From: Ailanthus altissimus
Taxonomy: Eukaryota; Streptophyta; Magnoliopsida; Sapindales; Simaroubaceae
DNA length: 64,000 nt
Reading direction: 5' to 3'
Assembly (NCBI GenBank): GCA_946807835.1
Contig: OX327704.1
Coordinates: forward strand, 1,240,001-1,304,000
In this document: one piece after another, positions 47,450 to 59,700 of the stretch
Numbering within the stretch: position 1 is the first letter of the stretch
Layout of the letters: each line of letters starts with the position of its first letter
The notes under the pieces: model-generated
Databases searched by the model: none
What the model saw: only the letters and a program-made list of their open reading frames with translations
What the model was told of the DNA's origin: nothing
Translations under genes and position numbers: made by a program

Positions 47450-48200
47450 TCTTGTGTTCTCTTCCCAAGATAGTCCTTTATGAAGTGCCCATCTTTCTTG
47501 TAGCAATATTACTTTCTAAGAGTCATAGACTTTAATCTTGAGCCATTTTTCCTTCCATCTCTATATGAGGGCATTCCTCTTATAAAAAACTTTCTGCCTT
47601 TCACTCGATCTGCTTTTCTAATAATTTTGAGTTTAATGATGACTTCACATCACTCATCGTTAAACTCTCTCTGCCGTAAAGTAGCGTATCAATAAAGCTC
47701 TCATAACTCTTAAAGAGTAAACTTAGTAGGATAATTGCTCTATTTTCATATTCTATCTTGATGTTGATAGACTCAAGATCAAGAATAATCTTATTAAAGG
47801 CGTCTATATGATCTTTCATTGGCGTTCCTTCTGACATGGACAGCTGATATAGTTTCTTCTTTATATGCAATCTATTGGCCAACGATTTCTGTATATAAAG
47901 AGAGTCAAACTTCTTCCAAAGACCTATTATTGTTGTCTCACCTGTAACTTCCCTTAATACTTTATCGCTCAATGACAGAATGATTGTACTATGAGCTCTT
48001 TATTGAATGTTTCTTCTTTCTGCTTCAGCATTAGATGATTCTGGAATCTTTCCTTCATCACTAGATGGAGCTGCAGTCTCTTCTAATGTCGACCCTAGCC
48101 TTTGGCTTACCAACAATGCCTTTACCTTCATCTTCCACAGATTGAAGTTATTCATACCATTAAATTTCTCTACTTCATACTTCGGTATAGCAATGTCTTC
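47450..48200 (-). pseudogene. Copia gag (UBN2-type) with damaged zinc knuckle
   Basis: From about 48195: IPKYEVEKFNGMNNFNLWKM, then, after one stop near 48000, SDKVLREVTGETTIIGLWKK and LKKKLYQLSMSEG-like helices (here IKKKLYQLSMSEGTPMKDHI). This matches the Copia gag UBN2 domain through LTMSDVKSSL. The zinc knuckle near 47490 reads CYKKDGHFIKDY: the outer cysteines of CX2CX4HX4C are lost. Gag forms the virus-like particle. Confidence 0.9.
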
Positions 48201-48225
48201 TTAGAATCAAACTATGATACCAGTT

Positions 48226-48860
48226 TGTTAAAGCGGAAGCACACAAACAAGTAATATTACCTAGTAAATAGTGCAAAATAAGCAATTAAAAGAATAAAAG
48301 AGAGAAATGGTAGAAGAAGAACACGCAAAAATTTACATGGTTCGACAACTTGCCTATGTCCACGGTGGATCAAGATCACTCACTCTTATTATTGAATCAT
48401 AAGGCATTCACAAAGTATGCATTTTACAAGAAAGATCACAAAGAAAACTCTCCCTTACCAACTAGGAATTTTCTCTCACTAAGAATCACCAAAAAGGTTT
48501 AATCACTAAGATTTCTTGGGTTATTACAAAGATATATATATGCTAATTGAAAGCCTTTATATAGACTTTAGGACATGTAAGATTTAACTTATGCGTGTGG
48601 GAGTCATATTAGGGAGTCCTGAACTAAGTGGCACTAATCACTTGGTGCTGCAGTGCTCAGGTTCTGGATTCGGCGTCGCAGTGCTCAGGTTCTGGATTCG
48701 GTGTCGCAGTGCCCATTCTTGGTCACCATGGTGCTGGCGCCTATCATGCCTTTCTTTATGTTTTACATCTTTTCACGTTTGTCTTCAATCATCGCGTACC
48801 AAATGCACTTAGCTTGATCTCTAAATTATATCCCGATGATTTTCAATCAATATTCTCACA
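48226..48860 (-). repeat. 5' LTR of the minus-strand Copia
   Basis: 635 bp; on plus it starts TGTTAAAGCGGAAGC and ends TATTCTCACA. The primer-binding site lies immediately below it on plus (48212-48223). The GC-rich patch at 48640-48735 has a duplicated GTGCTCAGGTTCTGGATTCG (48651-48670 and 48681-48700). Confidence 0.9.
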
Positions 48861-50788
48861 GAATTTAAGTTAAAAGTTTGCCTAGTTGTTAGTTATCCTA
48901 AAAGAACAAGAAGAAGTATTTTATATGGTTATCAAGATAAGAAAGTCTTTCTTGAAGAAGACTATATGAAAGACTTCAATCTTAGGAATAAGATAATTCT
49001 TAATGACTTATCTGAAAACTCTAATATTGTGCCTAATAGAGCTGATGAGTTAATTATTAATCCAGATCATAATAACCAACTAGAGCCAGTTGCAGAACAT
49101 TAAACATTGCTACTTTGTCATAGTGGGAGAATTATTAGATGTCCAATTAGGTATATGTTAATTAGAGAGTTCTTTAGGTAGTCTTTAATGAGTAAGAACT
49201 AGATCTCACTAGCTATGATGAAGTAATAGTTGATAAAGATGTAAACCATTAGTATAAAACTACGAAATCAAAAATGAATTCCATGTATTCTAATAAAGTT
49301 TGAAAAATTGTAGAGAAGTCTGAAGGAATAAGACACATGGGGTATAAATAAGCCTACAAGGGAAAAAGAAGGGTAGATGAAAAAGTGAAAACCTTCAAAG
49401 TTAGGCTTATTACTAAAAGGTACACTCAGAAAGAAGGTATCGATTATGAAAAGACCTTTTCGCTGGTAGTCATACTTAAGTCTATTAGAATTTACTTTTC
49501 CATTGTAGTACATCTTGATTATGAGATTTAACAAATGGATGTTAAGACTGCCCTTATTAATGGCAATCTTAAAGAAAGTATCTATATGATACAACCAGAT
49601 GGTTTTATAGCTACAAGCAAAAAGCATATAGTTTGTAAACTATAAAATCTATCTATAGGCTTAAAAAAATTTCTAGATTATGGAATATCAGATTTGATCA
49701 AGAAATTAAATTGTTTGGTTTTGACCAAAATTCTGATGAACCTTATGTTTACAAGAAGATAGATAGGCGGTCTGTGATTTTTCTAGTCCAGTATTTAGAT
49801 GATATACTACTTATTAAAAATAATGTATGAGCGTTATCATCAGATAAAATATAGTTATCCAACCATTTGATATGAATGATCTAAGAGAAATCAGTAATAT
49901 CATTGAGATCAAAGTATTAAGGGATCTCAAATAAAAGATGTTAAGCTGATTTTAAGTTGAGTATATTAACAAAATTCTAACTAAGTTTGCCATGCATAAT
50001 TCTAAAAAGGATTGTTTATTTTTAGATATGGAATTGATCTATCTAGATATCAATTTTCTTAGACAACTGAAGAGATAGATCGCATGAGAGGTATTCCTTA
50101 TACATTAGCAATGAGAAGTCTTATGTATACAATGCCATATACTAGACCAGATGTTTGTTATGTAGTTCTAATGATCCATCGATATCAATCTAATCTAGGA
50201 CTAGAACATTGGACTACAGTAAAGCATATATTCTAGTACCTTTAGAGAATAGAAAATTGTATACTTGTATATTCCAGTGAGGATCTTATACCTATTAGGT
50301 ATATAGATTCAAAATTTCAATAACATAGGATACCTAGATCTTCCTCACGATATGTGTTCACTTTAAGTAGTGAAGCTATAAGTTGAAAGAGTGTAAAGTA
50401 ATCATGTATTGCAAAATCTATCATAAAAGCTAAATATGTTACTGCATTTGAAGCTACAAAATAGGCTATATAGCTCCGAAAGTTCCTAGTGGAGCTTAAG
50501 ATGGTACTTAGTGCTTAGATGTCTGTTGTTCTTTATTGAGATAATAGCAGGGCAGTAACATAGTCTAAGAAACCAAATACCATAAGAGAAGAAAAACATA
50601 TTAAGAGTAAATAAAAATTAGTAAGGGAGTTGCGTGCAAAATGGTAAGGTAATGGTATCTAAGATTGTGTAAGCGGATAATTAGTAGATCCCTTCACCTA
50701 AATCATTATTAGCAAAAAGTTTTAAAACTTAAATGAATAATATATGGGCTAAATAGTTACTCAACATGCTTTAGGACAAGTAGGAGAT
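48861..50788 (+). pseudogene. Older Copia pol, 3' piece: RT and RNase H
   Basis: Resumes the frame cut at 43395: KVCLVVSYPKRTR, KVFLEEDYM, then a linker, KTFKVRLITKRYTQKEGIDY (RT start, near 49400), QMDVKTALINGNLKESIYM (near 49530) and QYLDDILLIKNN (49780-49815, YLDD instead of YVDD). After 50140 come TRPDVCYVV, EHWTTVKHIF and the RNase H end (REEKHIKSK). Many stops. A purine tract, GTAGGAGAT, at 50780-50788 abuts the 3' LTR. Confidence 0.9.
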
Positions 50789-51375
50789 TGTTAAACATAT
50801 AATGTTATTTATGCCCTTAAAGCATATGAAATAATATTTTATTAGATTAAAAAAGTTCATTCATATATATAATTGAACATATATTGATGAGCTCATATTT
50901 ATAAAGTATATAATCTATATGTTAGGCATATGATACTAATACAAAGGGTATAGATCACAGGTTCTTTATAAATTAAATATAATTCATAGTTATTAATAAA
51001 AATGGCATTTTATTATATAAGGTTGTAGTTTTTTTGCTTCTTGTAGTGAATGGTTTGCTTTAATCTTTGAAGTAGAGACTTCAAGTAGAAAAACTAGTGT
51101 ATATATTACATCGAATAAGATTAATATAAATTTTAATTTGGTTAATTAAATATCGTAGATCTTAATTCATAATAGTTTTAATAAGCTTAATTGATCTTAA
51201 TCATAAGCAGGTAATGAACTTATATTTATGCATTGTATCTTTTGAGTTATCATAGAGTGAGATCCATATAAATAGTCAAAACCTCGATATATGCCTTAAA
51301 ATAGAATTATTTTTCTTCTTAGATAAAGCAAACGAGAATATCTTATATAAAATTTTTGTTTACCTTTACAAGACC
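50789..51375 (+). repeat. 3' LTR of the older Copia, truncated
   Basis: Starts TGTTAAACATATAATG right after the purine tract. Matches the first half of 21443-22581 and then loses similarity near 51375, so about half of the LTR is missing. 51376-51566 holds nothing recognised. Confidence 0.85.
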
Positions 51376-51566
51376 ATCCAATAAATCATGTTATTTTTAT
51401 TTGTTTGAAAAAATTAAATGCTTTATTAAACTAGCTCAAGGAAAGAGTAGTTAAATCTTCACTAACAAAGTATTAATATGGTTTGGCACTTATCAAATCA
51501 TAATCTAAACTTAAAAGTAAATTTTTCTTGATAGTAAGTTACTACATTTATTGATTGGATACTTTT

Positions 51567-52423
51567 CAATGTAACTGGTATTGTTTAAACAATAAAAAGG
51601 TATTTTTGTCCAAGAGTAGTTTGTTTGGCTAAAAAGTTATAAAATTGAAATAGTTGACTAAAATAGTTAAGACCTCCTCAAATTTAGTTATTTTAAGAAA
51701 TTTTCCATCTATTTTTCTTTTTGAGTACCCATCTTTTTTGAGATCTTATTTTCCTAATTTTTCTATCATAGCAAAATTAGAGTTTTTTTTTAATAATTTT
51801 TGTAGACAAATTTTTTACTATCAAGTATGAAAAAGGTTTAGTTGCACACAATGAAGACCTTTTTTTATATACACTTTATAATTGATATTATATCAATCAA
51901 CTATATTATTGATATTATATCAGATTCACTTAGGAGTAGGTGGAATTTTCTTTCCTATCTCAATTTAACCCGACCTGTCCTAAAATTTTAAGATGAAATA
52001 GATATATATATATATATCTATATATATATATATATATATATGTATTTAGGACCCATTCAAGATACAAAATTATGTCTCGAATAGATCAGATTGGGTTCAA
52101 AAACTTTTTGGACGAGTTTGAGAATTTCCTAAACTTTTTTTTATAATCATATTGCACTTATTTTTGCAAAGTTGTTGACTTATTGTATCTTGAATTCTCA
52201 TCACAACTTATTTCTCCACCCATTTGCAAGAACAATTAATATTATTTTCAAGTACAAAAAATTATATTAACTTTTTTTTTCTCTCTCGATGCTCTCTTAT
52301 TATTAACTATCTTAAACATATCATTTTATTGTCAATAGCTATATATTGTTGTGTTGGAATTTTATCTCATTTTTTATACCAAATGATTTTTTTTCAATTA
52401 AGTTTAATATAAAAATTGTGTCT
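51567..52423. repeat. Segmental repeat, copy B, left arm
   Basis: Counterpart of 1-824 in the same orientation, with scattered substitutions and small indels. A TA microsatellite at 52005-52040 is expanded relative to copy A. The 62-codon frame at 52224-52412 is not conserved in copy A. Confidence 0.8.
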
Positions 52424-52512
52424 TAGAGGAATTGCCATTCTTTTTATGAGATTAAGTTAAAGTGAAGAACCTAATATCTTTGCATAGCGAAATAATGTAG
52501 ATATCAAACAAA
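52424..52512 (-). mobile_element. Copia LTR fragment
   Basis: About 90 bp matching 825-922 (AAGTTAAAGTGAAGAACC near 52444) and 60231-60340. It stops abruptly at the join with family R sequence at 52515. Confidence 0.7.
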
Positions 52513-52514
52513 AA

Positions 52515-53529
52515 TAATCTAGACAAGTTTTTAATAGTCTCACTTACGTAAAATATGGATCCGAAGTCAGGTAAATCTCCTGTTTTACAGACAAAAATTC
52601 AAAAAATAAAAAAATAAACTAAAAACAAAGATAAGAGGGCTCAAACTTAAGACCTTGACTCTGATACTATATTAGTTTACCACTTAACTCAAAAAGCTTA
52701 AATTAATAGGTAAATGCTTAAATATTAATATTAAAACAAGTATTTATTAAACTTAATAGAGAAAAATCTAGTTGTCAATAACTAACACAAGTTATGTTCT
52801 AAAGATAAGCTCTAACTTAGTTCTATAGTTTACAATAATTATAATACAAATTGAGGTAACACCATATAAACAAAAAGGAAAAATCAAGTCCAAAGTCATG
52901 ATGAATTGCCAAATTTAAAATATATATAATTTAATATTTTCCAAATTCGTCGGAATGCATAATTAACATTCACTCAAATGACATTTCTAATTTCTTAAGC
53001 ACATCTGTTTCAATAAAATTTTGTGTGCATATTTTTTTAAAAAAATTATCATTTATTTTTCAAAAGTTTTAAACAGGAGTAAAAAATTTCATCTATTAAT
53101 ATAACTTCTTACCCCTTAAATCATATTTGAACTCGGATGGTTTACAGGTGTATTGCACTTTGATGACCACTTGAACTACGGAATGCTAAAAAAATTACAA
53201 TTTAATTCTTAAAGTTTTGTTAAAATATTCAGTTAGTTTATATCATATTTTATTTTGTCTTTGCTAATAAAAAAATAATGTTTGAAGTGTACTTTTAAGA
53301 TAGTAAAATAAATTGATATGTCTAATAATTATAAATGATTACATATTTAATTAAATTTATCTAATATCCTAAAAAAATGTTTTGTAGATTTTTTATTTAT
53401 AAAAACATACTAATTGACATATTGTAAAAAGTATAATGACTTACCAGATAATTTAAACAAATATATGCTATTAAATTAATATTATTTTAATAAAATTTTT
53501 AAGACGATGCATGCATTATTTCTTTTTTG
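52515..53529. repeat. Family R, copy B
   Basis: Collinear with 15128-16149 (ACAAGTTTTTAATAGTCTCA; AACACAAGTTATGTTCTAAA near 52785). No coding trace. In copy A the same sequence lies 14 kb from the left arm because of insertions; here the two are contiguous. Confidence 0.8.
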
Positions 53530-53766
53530 AGGCAAATATCACATATTAATTGGAAACATCTTCAAGTACAAACTGATTCACAATACTGGGGCCATAACAT
53601 ATACAATTATATACTACTTCATCAGAGCTAACTTGGCCAAACTATGTGCCACTCTATTGGCAACCCTTGGGCTATACAAAATATTATATGTAGAGAATTG
53701 ATTCATATAAAACAACACATCATGATATACAAGTTCTATTTCTATTAACGGATGTATTTGAGCGTG
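53530..53766 (-). pseudogene. LINE RNase H-like tail, copy B
   Basis: Nearly the same as 16150-16400, including the PRVANRVAHSLAKLALM-type run; the VAH histidine is kept here (glutamine in copy A). Stops surround it. It is part of the duplicated segment. Confidence 0.7.
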
Positions 53767-53772
53767 GATTAA

Positions 53773-53947
53773 GCATGTCAAAATTCAGATTCAAAACTGG
53801 ATTTGAATTCAAGTTTTGTTCAATTTAGAATTCAATTTTTTCAATAAACTCAAAACTTAAATTTTACTTAAATTTTTTTTGGATTGGGTTGAATTTGACT
53901 TAAACCTAGGTTGAATTTGAGTAATTTGAGTCCTAGTTTAAGCCCGA
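53773..53947. mobile_element. MITE, truncated by a Gypsy insertion
   Basis: First 175 bp of the MITE seen whole at 16406-16915, after TAA at 53770-53772. It ends at CCCGA, where the Gypsy LTR starts, so the MITE predates the Gypsy. Confidence 0.7.
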
Positions 53948-56508
53948 TGTAATACTTAAATTTTTTATTTATTTAGATTAAATTTATTAGTAAAAAAAGA
54001 TAATTTTTTTTGATTGATTGAAAAAGTATAGTATGGTATAAGTGTTTGCATAAAATTAAAACTTATGCTATTAAGATTTTTTCAACATTTGGACTAATGA
54101 AATTTTACCAACAATTTTAAATGTAATTTACTAAAATTAGTTAGATTTAAACTAGATTTCTTTTAATTTAGTTATGAGTAGTTCTTAAAATTTTTGGACC
54201 AATCAAATGCCACAATTTCTAACCAATGATATTTTTGTAATTTTGGATTTAATTGGGGGTATTTTTTAAAAGAAAAATGAAGGCTATAAAAGAGGGAATA
54301 GTATTGAAAAATTAGACAATTCTAAACCCTTTGGCCATCCCCCCTTTTGCATTTTTTTCTCTAATTTTCTTTTATCCCCCTTTAAATTCAAAAATTCTCA
54401 ATACTTCTATTAGTAAATTAAGCCCCCAAACCCTTAATTAAACCCTTCTTCATTAAGTTTCAAGGATCAATTTTAAGGTAGAAGGTGTTATTCAAGGTGA
54501 GTTGATGCTAAAAATTCTATTGAATATGAATTTGGGGTTTTAAGGGTTAATAGATAAAATAGCCATGTAGAATTAGGGAATTGTGCATTTAATTTGGTAA
54601 ATTGGGAATTTTATTCACTATTTGTGTATTTTGGCATATTAAGGTGAAAGCTTGGCCAAGGATAGCCAAAGGAAGGAGAAGGAGAAGAAGTGAGTCACAA
54701 GTGTAGAAATTAAGCTTATAAGGTTAGTGTACACTTTAGTTTGAAACTTAAATTATTACTTTAAGAAATTTAGTGTATATTTATGTGTTTTAATAATATG
54801 ATGGATAAGTATGTTAAACTATGGCATGAAATTGATAATTATATTGTTTCTAGATGTATTAAATATATTTTGAGCATTGGATATTAATTGGTGGTGAAAA
54901 TTGAAAAGAAAAGAAAAATTGGGCATAAATATGAATTTTGAGAAAAATAGGACTTATATGAAAAATTCTGGACTAATTTGTAAACAACTAAAACTTTTAG
55001 GTCTTTATGTGAATTATTATGAAATTAGAACTTATATATGACTTTTTGAAGAAATTAGGGCCTAATTGCAAATTTTTGGAACAATTGGGCCTATAAGTGA
55101 AAAATGAAAAATTTTGAACTGAATTGCTAAATCTGAAAAATTTGAAACTTATTTGGGTATTTTTAAATATTCTAGACCTATACGAAAACTTTTGAAATAT
55201 TTGGGCTTATGTGTAAAATTTTAAAAAAATTTGTGCATAAAGGTGAATAGTAAAATATTTTTTGGCCTACTTGTAATAATAAAAAAATATTTGTGTCTGA
55301 ATATGAATAATTAGAAAATTTAAGTAAATGTGAATCGTTATAATAATTTAGTTTAATAATAATAATAATAAATTTGTATTAAAATTCTTTTAAAGGAAAA
55401 TAATGTATTAATAATATTATTGAGACGCTTTAAGTAAACCTGAACATTGGTAAGGAAGGATTGGTAGTTGGCATGTCAATAGTGTATTATAGCAGTATTG
55501 TGTTGTTTGCTTGTCTGATGACATCGCTCTGTGTATCTGATCTGTTATCTGTTCCGATCGATTTTGGATTCGGTAGGTAGTCACTGAGTGGTCAATGCTG
55601 GATCACTAGGTGATATTTGTTAGCTCATTAGCCAATCCATAGTATCGTGTCAGTGTTTATTTTGAGTGCCTACTTGGATTATTTGTAATTTATTAAATAT
55701 TTACTAAATAGATTGATTAATTGTAATATACTATGTGGAAATGAGAAATTGAATAATGTATTGATTTAAGGAATTAATTAATTGTTAAAATTTTGATTTA
55801 TTATGATATATGGAAAAATTGGTTATTATAAAAAATTTCATTGCTTATATATATGGTTTATTTGTAAAAAAAAAAAAAAAAGGTAATAAAATTTTATTAT
55901 ACTGTTTCAACTTTTGTGCACCCTCACTAAGCCGTTGTGCTTAGCGCGTTGAATTTACCATATACAGGTAGTAGAGTTGTCGTCCCTAAAGATTGAAGAG
56001 TGAATCTTTTTGCAGCAACTCAGAGTTGTTCACATCCCTCTCTATATATAATTATATTTTGTAGATATTTTGTTTGTCTATAAACTGTTGTATATTATAT
56101 TATAGACTTTAATTGTATGTGCGTGTATATATGTATTTCTTTAGAACTGTCTTCTTTAAAATCATGATGATAGATGATATTTATTTTGATAATATGTTGG
56201 ATTTAAAATAGTTTGGTAAATGTTTGATGTATTTAGATTGCAATATGAGTTGTGGATATTTGTTGAAGAATGGAAGTTGGTTGAATTGATATTGAAATTT
56301 AGGAGTGTTTTCTTTTGTTACAGGTAGTGTAAAGTCCCATTTTTAGGGGAGAGTCTGCCAAGTTTTTCTCCGTAAATGTTTATAAAAACAAAATTTAAAT
56401 GTGTTTTTGATAAGTTTAAAAAATTGTTTATTATTGTTTGTGTTTGATGCTATTGTAGCATCCTCTGATCTCGTGTCTCGATCAGAGGCAAGTGATGAGG
56501 GTGTTATA
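53948..56508 (+). repeat. Left LTR of the Gypsy element
   Basis: 2,561 bp, from TGTAATACTTAAATT to about GGTGTTATA; the terminal CA has probably mutated to TA. TATAAAAG at 54285-54292 is a good TATA box, and transcription would start near 54315. A stem CCTCTGATC / GATCAGAGG lies at 56462-56487 just before the end. Confidence 0.88.
54285..54292 (+). promoter_or_regulatory. TATA box in the Gypsy LTR
   Basis: TATAAAAG in the context GGCTATAAAAGAGGG, a well-formed plant TATA element about 340 bp into the LTR. Confidence 0.65.
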
Positions 56509-56515
56509 TTTTTAG

Positions 56516-56527
56516 TGGTATCAGAGC
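56516..56527 (+). other. Gypsy primer-binding site
   Basis: TGGTATCAGAGC, exact match to the plant initiator-Met tRNA primer site, seven bases after the LTR end. Confidence 0.93.
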
Positions 56528-56588
56528 CCAGGTTTAGACGTTCTTAAACTTAGATGTGTGTAGCATTTTTCGTGTGCATGCGTTGAAC

Positions 56589-56623
<35 letters not shown>

Positions 56624-56684
56624 ATTCGTAAGAGGATGTGACTCTGACCTAAAGAATTCTCTTCTGTCTTATATAAGATAATAA

Positions 56685-57120
56685 ATGAAACCCTCTAACA
56701 TCCGAAGAGCCGAGCATGCTGATAGAAGTGTTGGTGATAGTCTAGTCAATGTAGTTGGGGGTGTATCACGTAGGTCCTCAAACCCAAGGATGCCTGCACA
56801 GGCTGAGCAGGGCCAGCCAGGGTTTATGCAATAAATGGCTGAGATATTTGAACATTTAACCCGAGCTGCACCTCAGAAATCAGTAATAGAGAGGTTGGCT
56901 ATATTTATATTGATAATATGAAGAGAGAATTTATTAATATGAAACAGCGACAGATGACAGATTCTGAATACAAGCGAGAATTAATAAGGCTAAGTAAGTA
57001 TGCTCTAGAGATTGTGGCTTTGGAGGTAGACAGATGTAGACGATTTGAAGATGGCTTGAATGATTATATACGGCTATACAGCTTTAGATTACGGCGCTTC
57101 AGATCATAGAATTTTAGAGA
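56685..57120 (+). pseudogene. Gypsy gag, N-terminal part
   Basis: ATG at 56685 opens a frame reading RRAEHADRSVGD and QAEQGQPGFM before a stop near 56833. At 56918-57109 the retrotransposon gag core appears: INMKQRQMTDSEYKRELIRL and RFEDGLNDYIR (family: LKQG-MSV-EY-REF-RLS...RF-EGL). The C-terminal zinc knuckle is absent, because sequence between here and about 57215 has been deleted. Gag would form the particle. Confidence 0.85.
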
Positions 57121-57214
57121 CTAGTTTCTACAACGCTTAATGTAGAAAGGGTTAAGTAAGAGGAATAGGACAAGAAAGATAGAAGCCAGCTAAAAAGAGG
57201 TCGAGAAAAGATAG

Positions 57215-58470
57215 AAAGTGTCATTTCAGCCACTACTACTAAAAGATTAACCAGGAAAAGGGTGTGAATCGTATCTGACACACATAGTTGATTTAAGGAG
57301 AGATGGATCTAGTCTTCAGGATATACCCACTGCGTGTGACTTTTCAGATGTATTTTTGGATGATTTACCTGGCTTGCCACCAGAGAGAGAAGTAGAATAT
57401 TTTATTGATGTTGTGCTGGTACTACCCCAATATCTATTCCTCTTTACAGAATGGCACCTGCAGAGCTGAAGAAATTGAAGATACAATTGCAGGAGTTACT
57501 TGACTAGGAATTTATACGACCCAATGTATCTCCATGAGGTGCACCTGTGTTGTTTGTGAAAAAGAAGGATAGGTCACTATGTGTGGATTATAAACAGTTG
57601 AACAAGGTCACGGTCAAGAATAAATATCCCCTGCCTAGAATTAATGATTTGTTTGACCAATTGAGAGGAGTTAATGTCTTTTCTAAGATAGATTTGAGAT
57701 CAGGGTATCATCAGTTAAGAGTGAAAGAGTTTGACATTTTGAAGACAGCTTTTCAAACTCGATACAAACATTATAAGTTTGTTGTAATGCCATTTGGGTT
57801 GACGAATGCACCTGCAGCCTTTATGGATTTGATGAACCGTATTTTTCATCCGTACCTTGATCAGTTCGTAGTGTTGTTTATTGATGATATTTTAATTTAC
57901 TCTAATACCCCAGAAGAGCATAATAGCTATCTCTGGACTGTATTGTAAACTCTAAGAAAGCAGAAGCTATATGCTAAGTTAAGTAAGTGTGAAGTTTGGC
58001 TGAATAAGATTTCTTTTCTAGCGCATATTGTGTCTTCTGAAGGTATTAGAACCAATCCTAAGAAGATAAAAACAATCTTGGAATGGAAGCCACCAAGGAA
58101 GGTTAAGGAAGTCAGGAGCTTTCTCAGCTTAGCTGGTTATTACAGACGATTTGTTAAAGGGTTCTCCTTAATAGCAGCTCCATTGACTAAGTTACTCCAG
58201 AAGAATGTTAAGTTTGAGTGGAATGAGGAGTGTCTAGGAAGTTTTGAGAAGTTTAAGGCATTATTGGTTAAAGCTCTAGTTCTAACTCATCCAATATTTG
58301 GAAAGGATTTTGTAATCTACATTGATGCCTCACATAATGGCATTGGCTGTGTACTGATACAAGAAGGAAATGTGGTTGCTTATGCTTTCAGACAGCTTAA
58401 AATCCACGAGAAGAATTATCCAACATATAATCTGGAACTAGCACCCATAGTATTTGCTTTGAAGATATGA
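57215..58470 (+). pseudogene. Gypsy reverse transcriptase and RNase H start
   Basis: A remnant of the protease end (KGCESYLTHIVDLR near 57268) leads into DIPTACDFSDVF and LPGLPPEREVEY. RT motifs follow: [42 protein letters not shown] and the catalytic [10 protein letters not shown] (57870-57900). A stop at 57946 separates [11 protein letters not shown] and EGIRTNPKK. 58030-58470 carries [18 protein letters not shown] and the RNase H start [15 protein letters not shown]. Stops replace codons at LD-EF and SP-GAP (near 57507 and 57536). The YxDD aspartates are intact. Confidence 0.93.
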
Positions 58471-58760
58471 ATGCATTACTTGTATAGGGAAAGATGTTAC
58501 ATTTATACTGATCATAAGAGTCTTAGGTATTTACTTACTCAGAAATAGCTTAATTTGAGACAGAAAAGGTAGATAGAGTTGCTTAAGGATTATGATTGTG
58601 TCATTGACTATCATCCGGGAACAAATGAATGTAGTAGCTAATGGTTCAAGTAAGAAATCCTTGGTTGTGTTAAGGGCTTCGAATGCTTCTCTGAAGATAG
58701 CAGCTGATGGTGCAATAATAGCAAAATTGAAAGTCTAGCCTAGTTTGATCCACCAGATAC
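58471..58760 (+). pseudogene. Gypsy RNase H end and connection
   Basis: After the stop at 58468-58470 (family tryptophan codon) the frame continues MHYLYRERCYIYTDHKSLRY, LLTQK and IELLKDYDCVIDYHPG. These are the last RNase H motifs, with the DHKSL aspartate. A frameshift near 58630 follows. Confidence 0.87.
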
Positions 58761-59700
58761 GAGAAAAGTAGAAACAAGATTAAAAGCTGATGATCATCCA
58801 TAGACAAGTCTAAGAGGGGAAGGAAATTAATTTTGTAATAAAAGAGGATAACTGTTTATACTTTAGAGAAAGACTATGCGTGCCTCAAGATGATGAATTG
58901 AAGAAGACTATTCTGAATTAAGCATATAGTAGTTTTTATGCTATGCATCTAGGTAGCACAAAAATGTACCAAGATATGAAGACTCATTACTAGTGGCCTG
59001 GTATGAAGAGGGATATAGTAAATTATGTGACTAAGTGTATGACGTGTCAACAAGTAAAATCTAAGCATTAGGTTCCATCAGGTTTACTACAGCCTATCTC
59101 GGTACCGAAATAGATGTGGGATCGTATTACTATAGATTTTGTTACTAGTCAACCTCTCACTTAGAGCAGACATGATGACATTTGGGTGATTGTAGACAGA
59201 TTGACTAAGTCAGCATATTTCCTATCAATAAGGACTGACTACTCCTTGAATAAATTGGCAGAATTTATATATTAAAAAGATAGTCAAGTTATATGGTATA
59301 CCTGCATCCATTATATCAGATAGAGATCCATAGTTTACATCCAGATTTTGGAAGAAATTACAGGAAGCCTTGGGTATACGATTGAATTTCAATACGTTTT
59401 TTCATCCACAGACAGATGGACAATCAGATAGGGTAATTTAGGTGCTTGAAGATATGCTCATAAGCTGTGTTATTGACTTTGAAGGAAGTTGGGATGACCA
59501 TATTCCATTAATAGAATTTGCTTATAATAATAGCTATCAGTCAAGCATCGGCATGACACCTTATGAAGAATTGTTTGGAAGGAGATGCAGGACAAAACTT
59601 AGCGAGAATAAGCTAGTAGGTCCAGATTTGATAAAACAAACTGAAGATATGGTGAAGATTATCAAAAAAAGACTAGAAGTCGCAACTTCACGATAGAAAG
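58761..59700 (+). pseudogene. Gypsy integrase
   Basis: Zinc domain: LGSTKMYQDMKTHY, then CMTCQQVKSKH. Core: ITIDFVTSQPL (first aspartate), DRLTKSAYFL, IISDRDP (second aspartate), [13 protein letters not shown]. Where the family has the catalytic glutamate (GQSER) this copy has aspartate, so it would be inactive even without stops. 59442-59696: FEGSWDDHIPLIEFAYNNSY, GMTPYEELFGRRCRT. At least seven stops here are TAG, all at family glutamine or tryptophan positions. There is one frameshift near 59275. Confidence 0.92.

Larger units (their letters stand above)
43396..48860 (-). mobile_element. Copia retrotransposon with both LTRs, minus strand
   Basis: LTRs at 48226-48860 (5') and 43396-44110 (3'), with GAATC/GAATT target duplications (43391-43395 and 48861-48865, one mismatch). 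Primer site TGGTATCATAG ends the 5' LTR side at 48223. A short purine tract (AATGAGGGAATT on minus) precedes the 3' LTR. Gag, protease, integrase, RT and RNase H follow in Copia order. Several stops and frameshifts make it non-autonomous. It sits inside an older plus-strand Copia. Confidence 0.93.
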
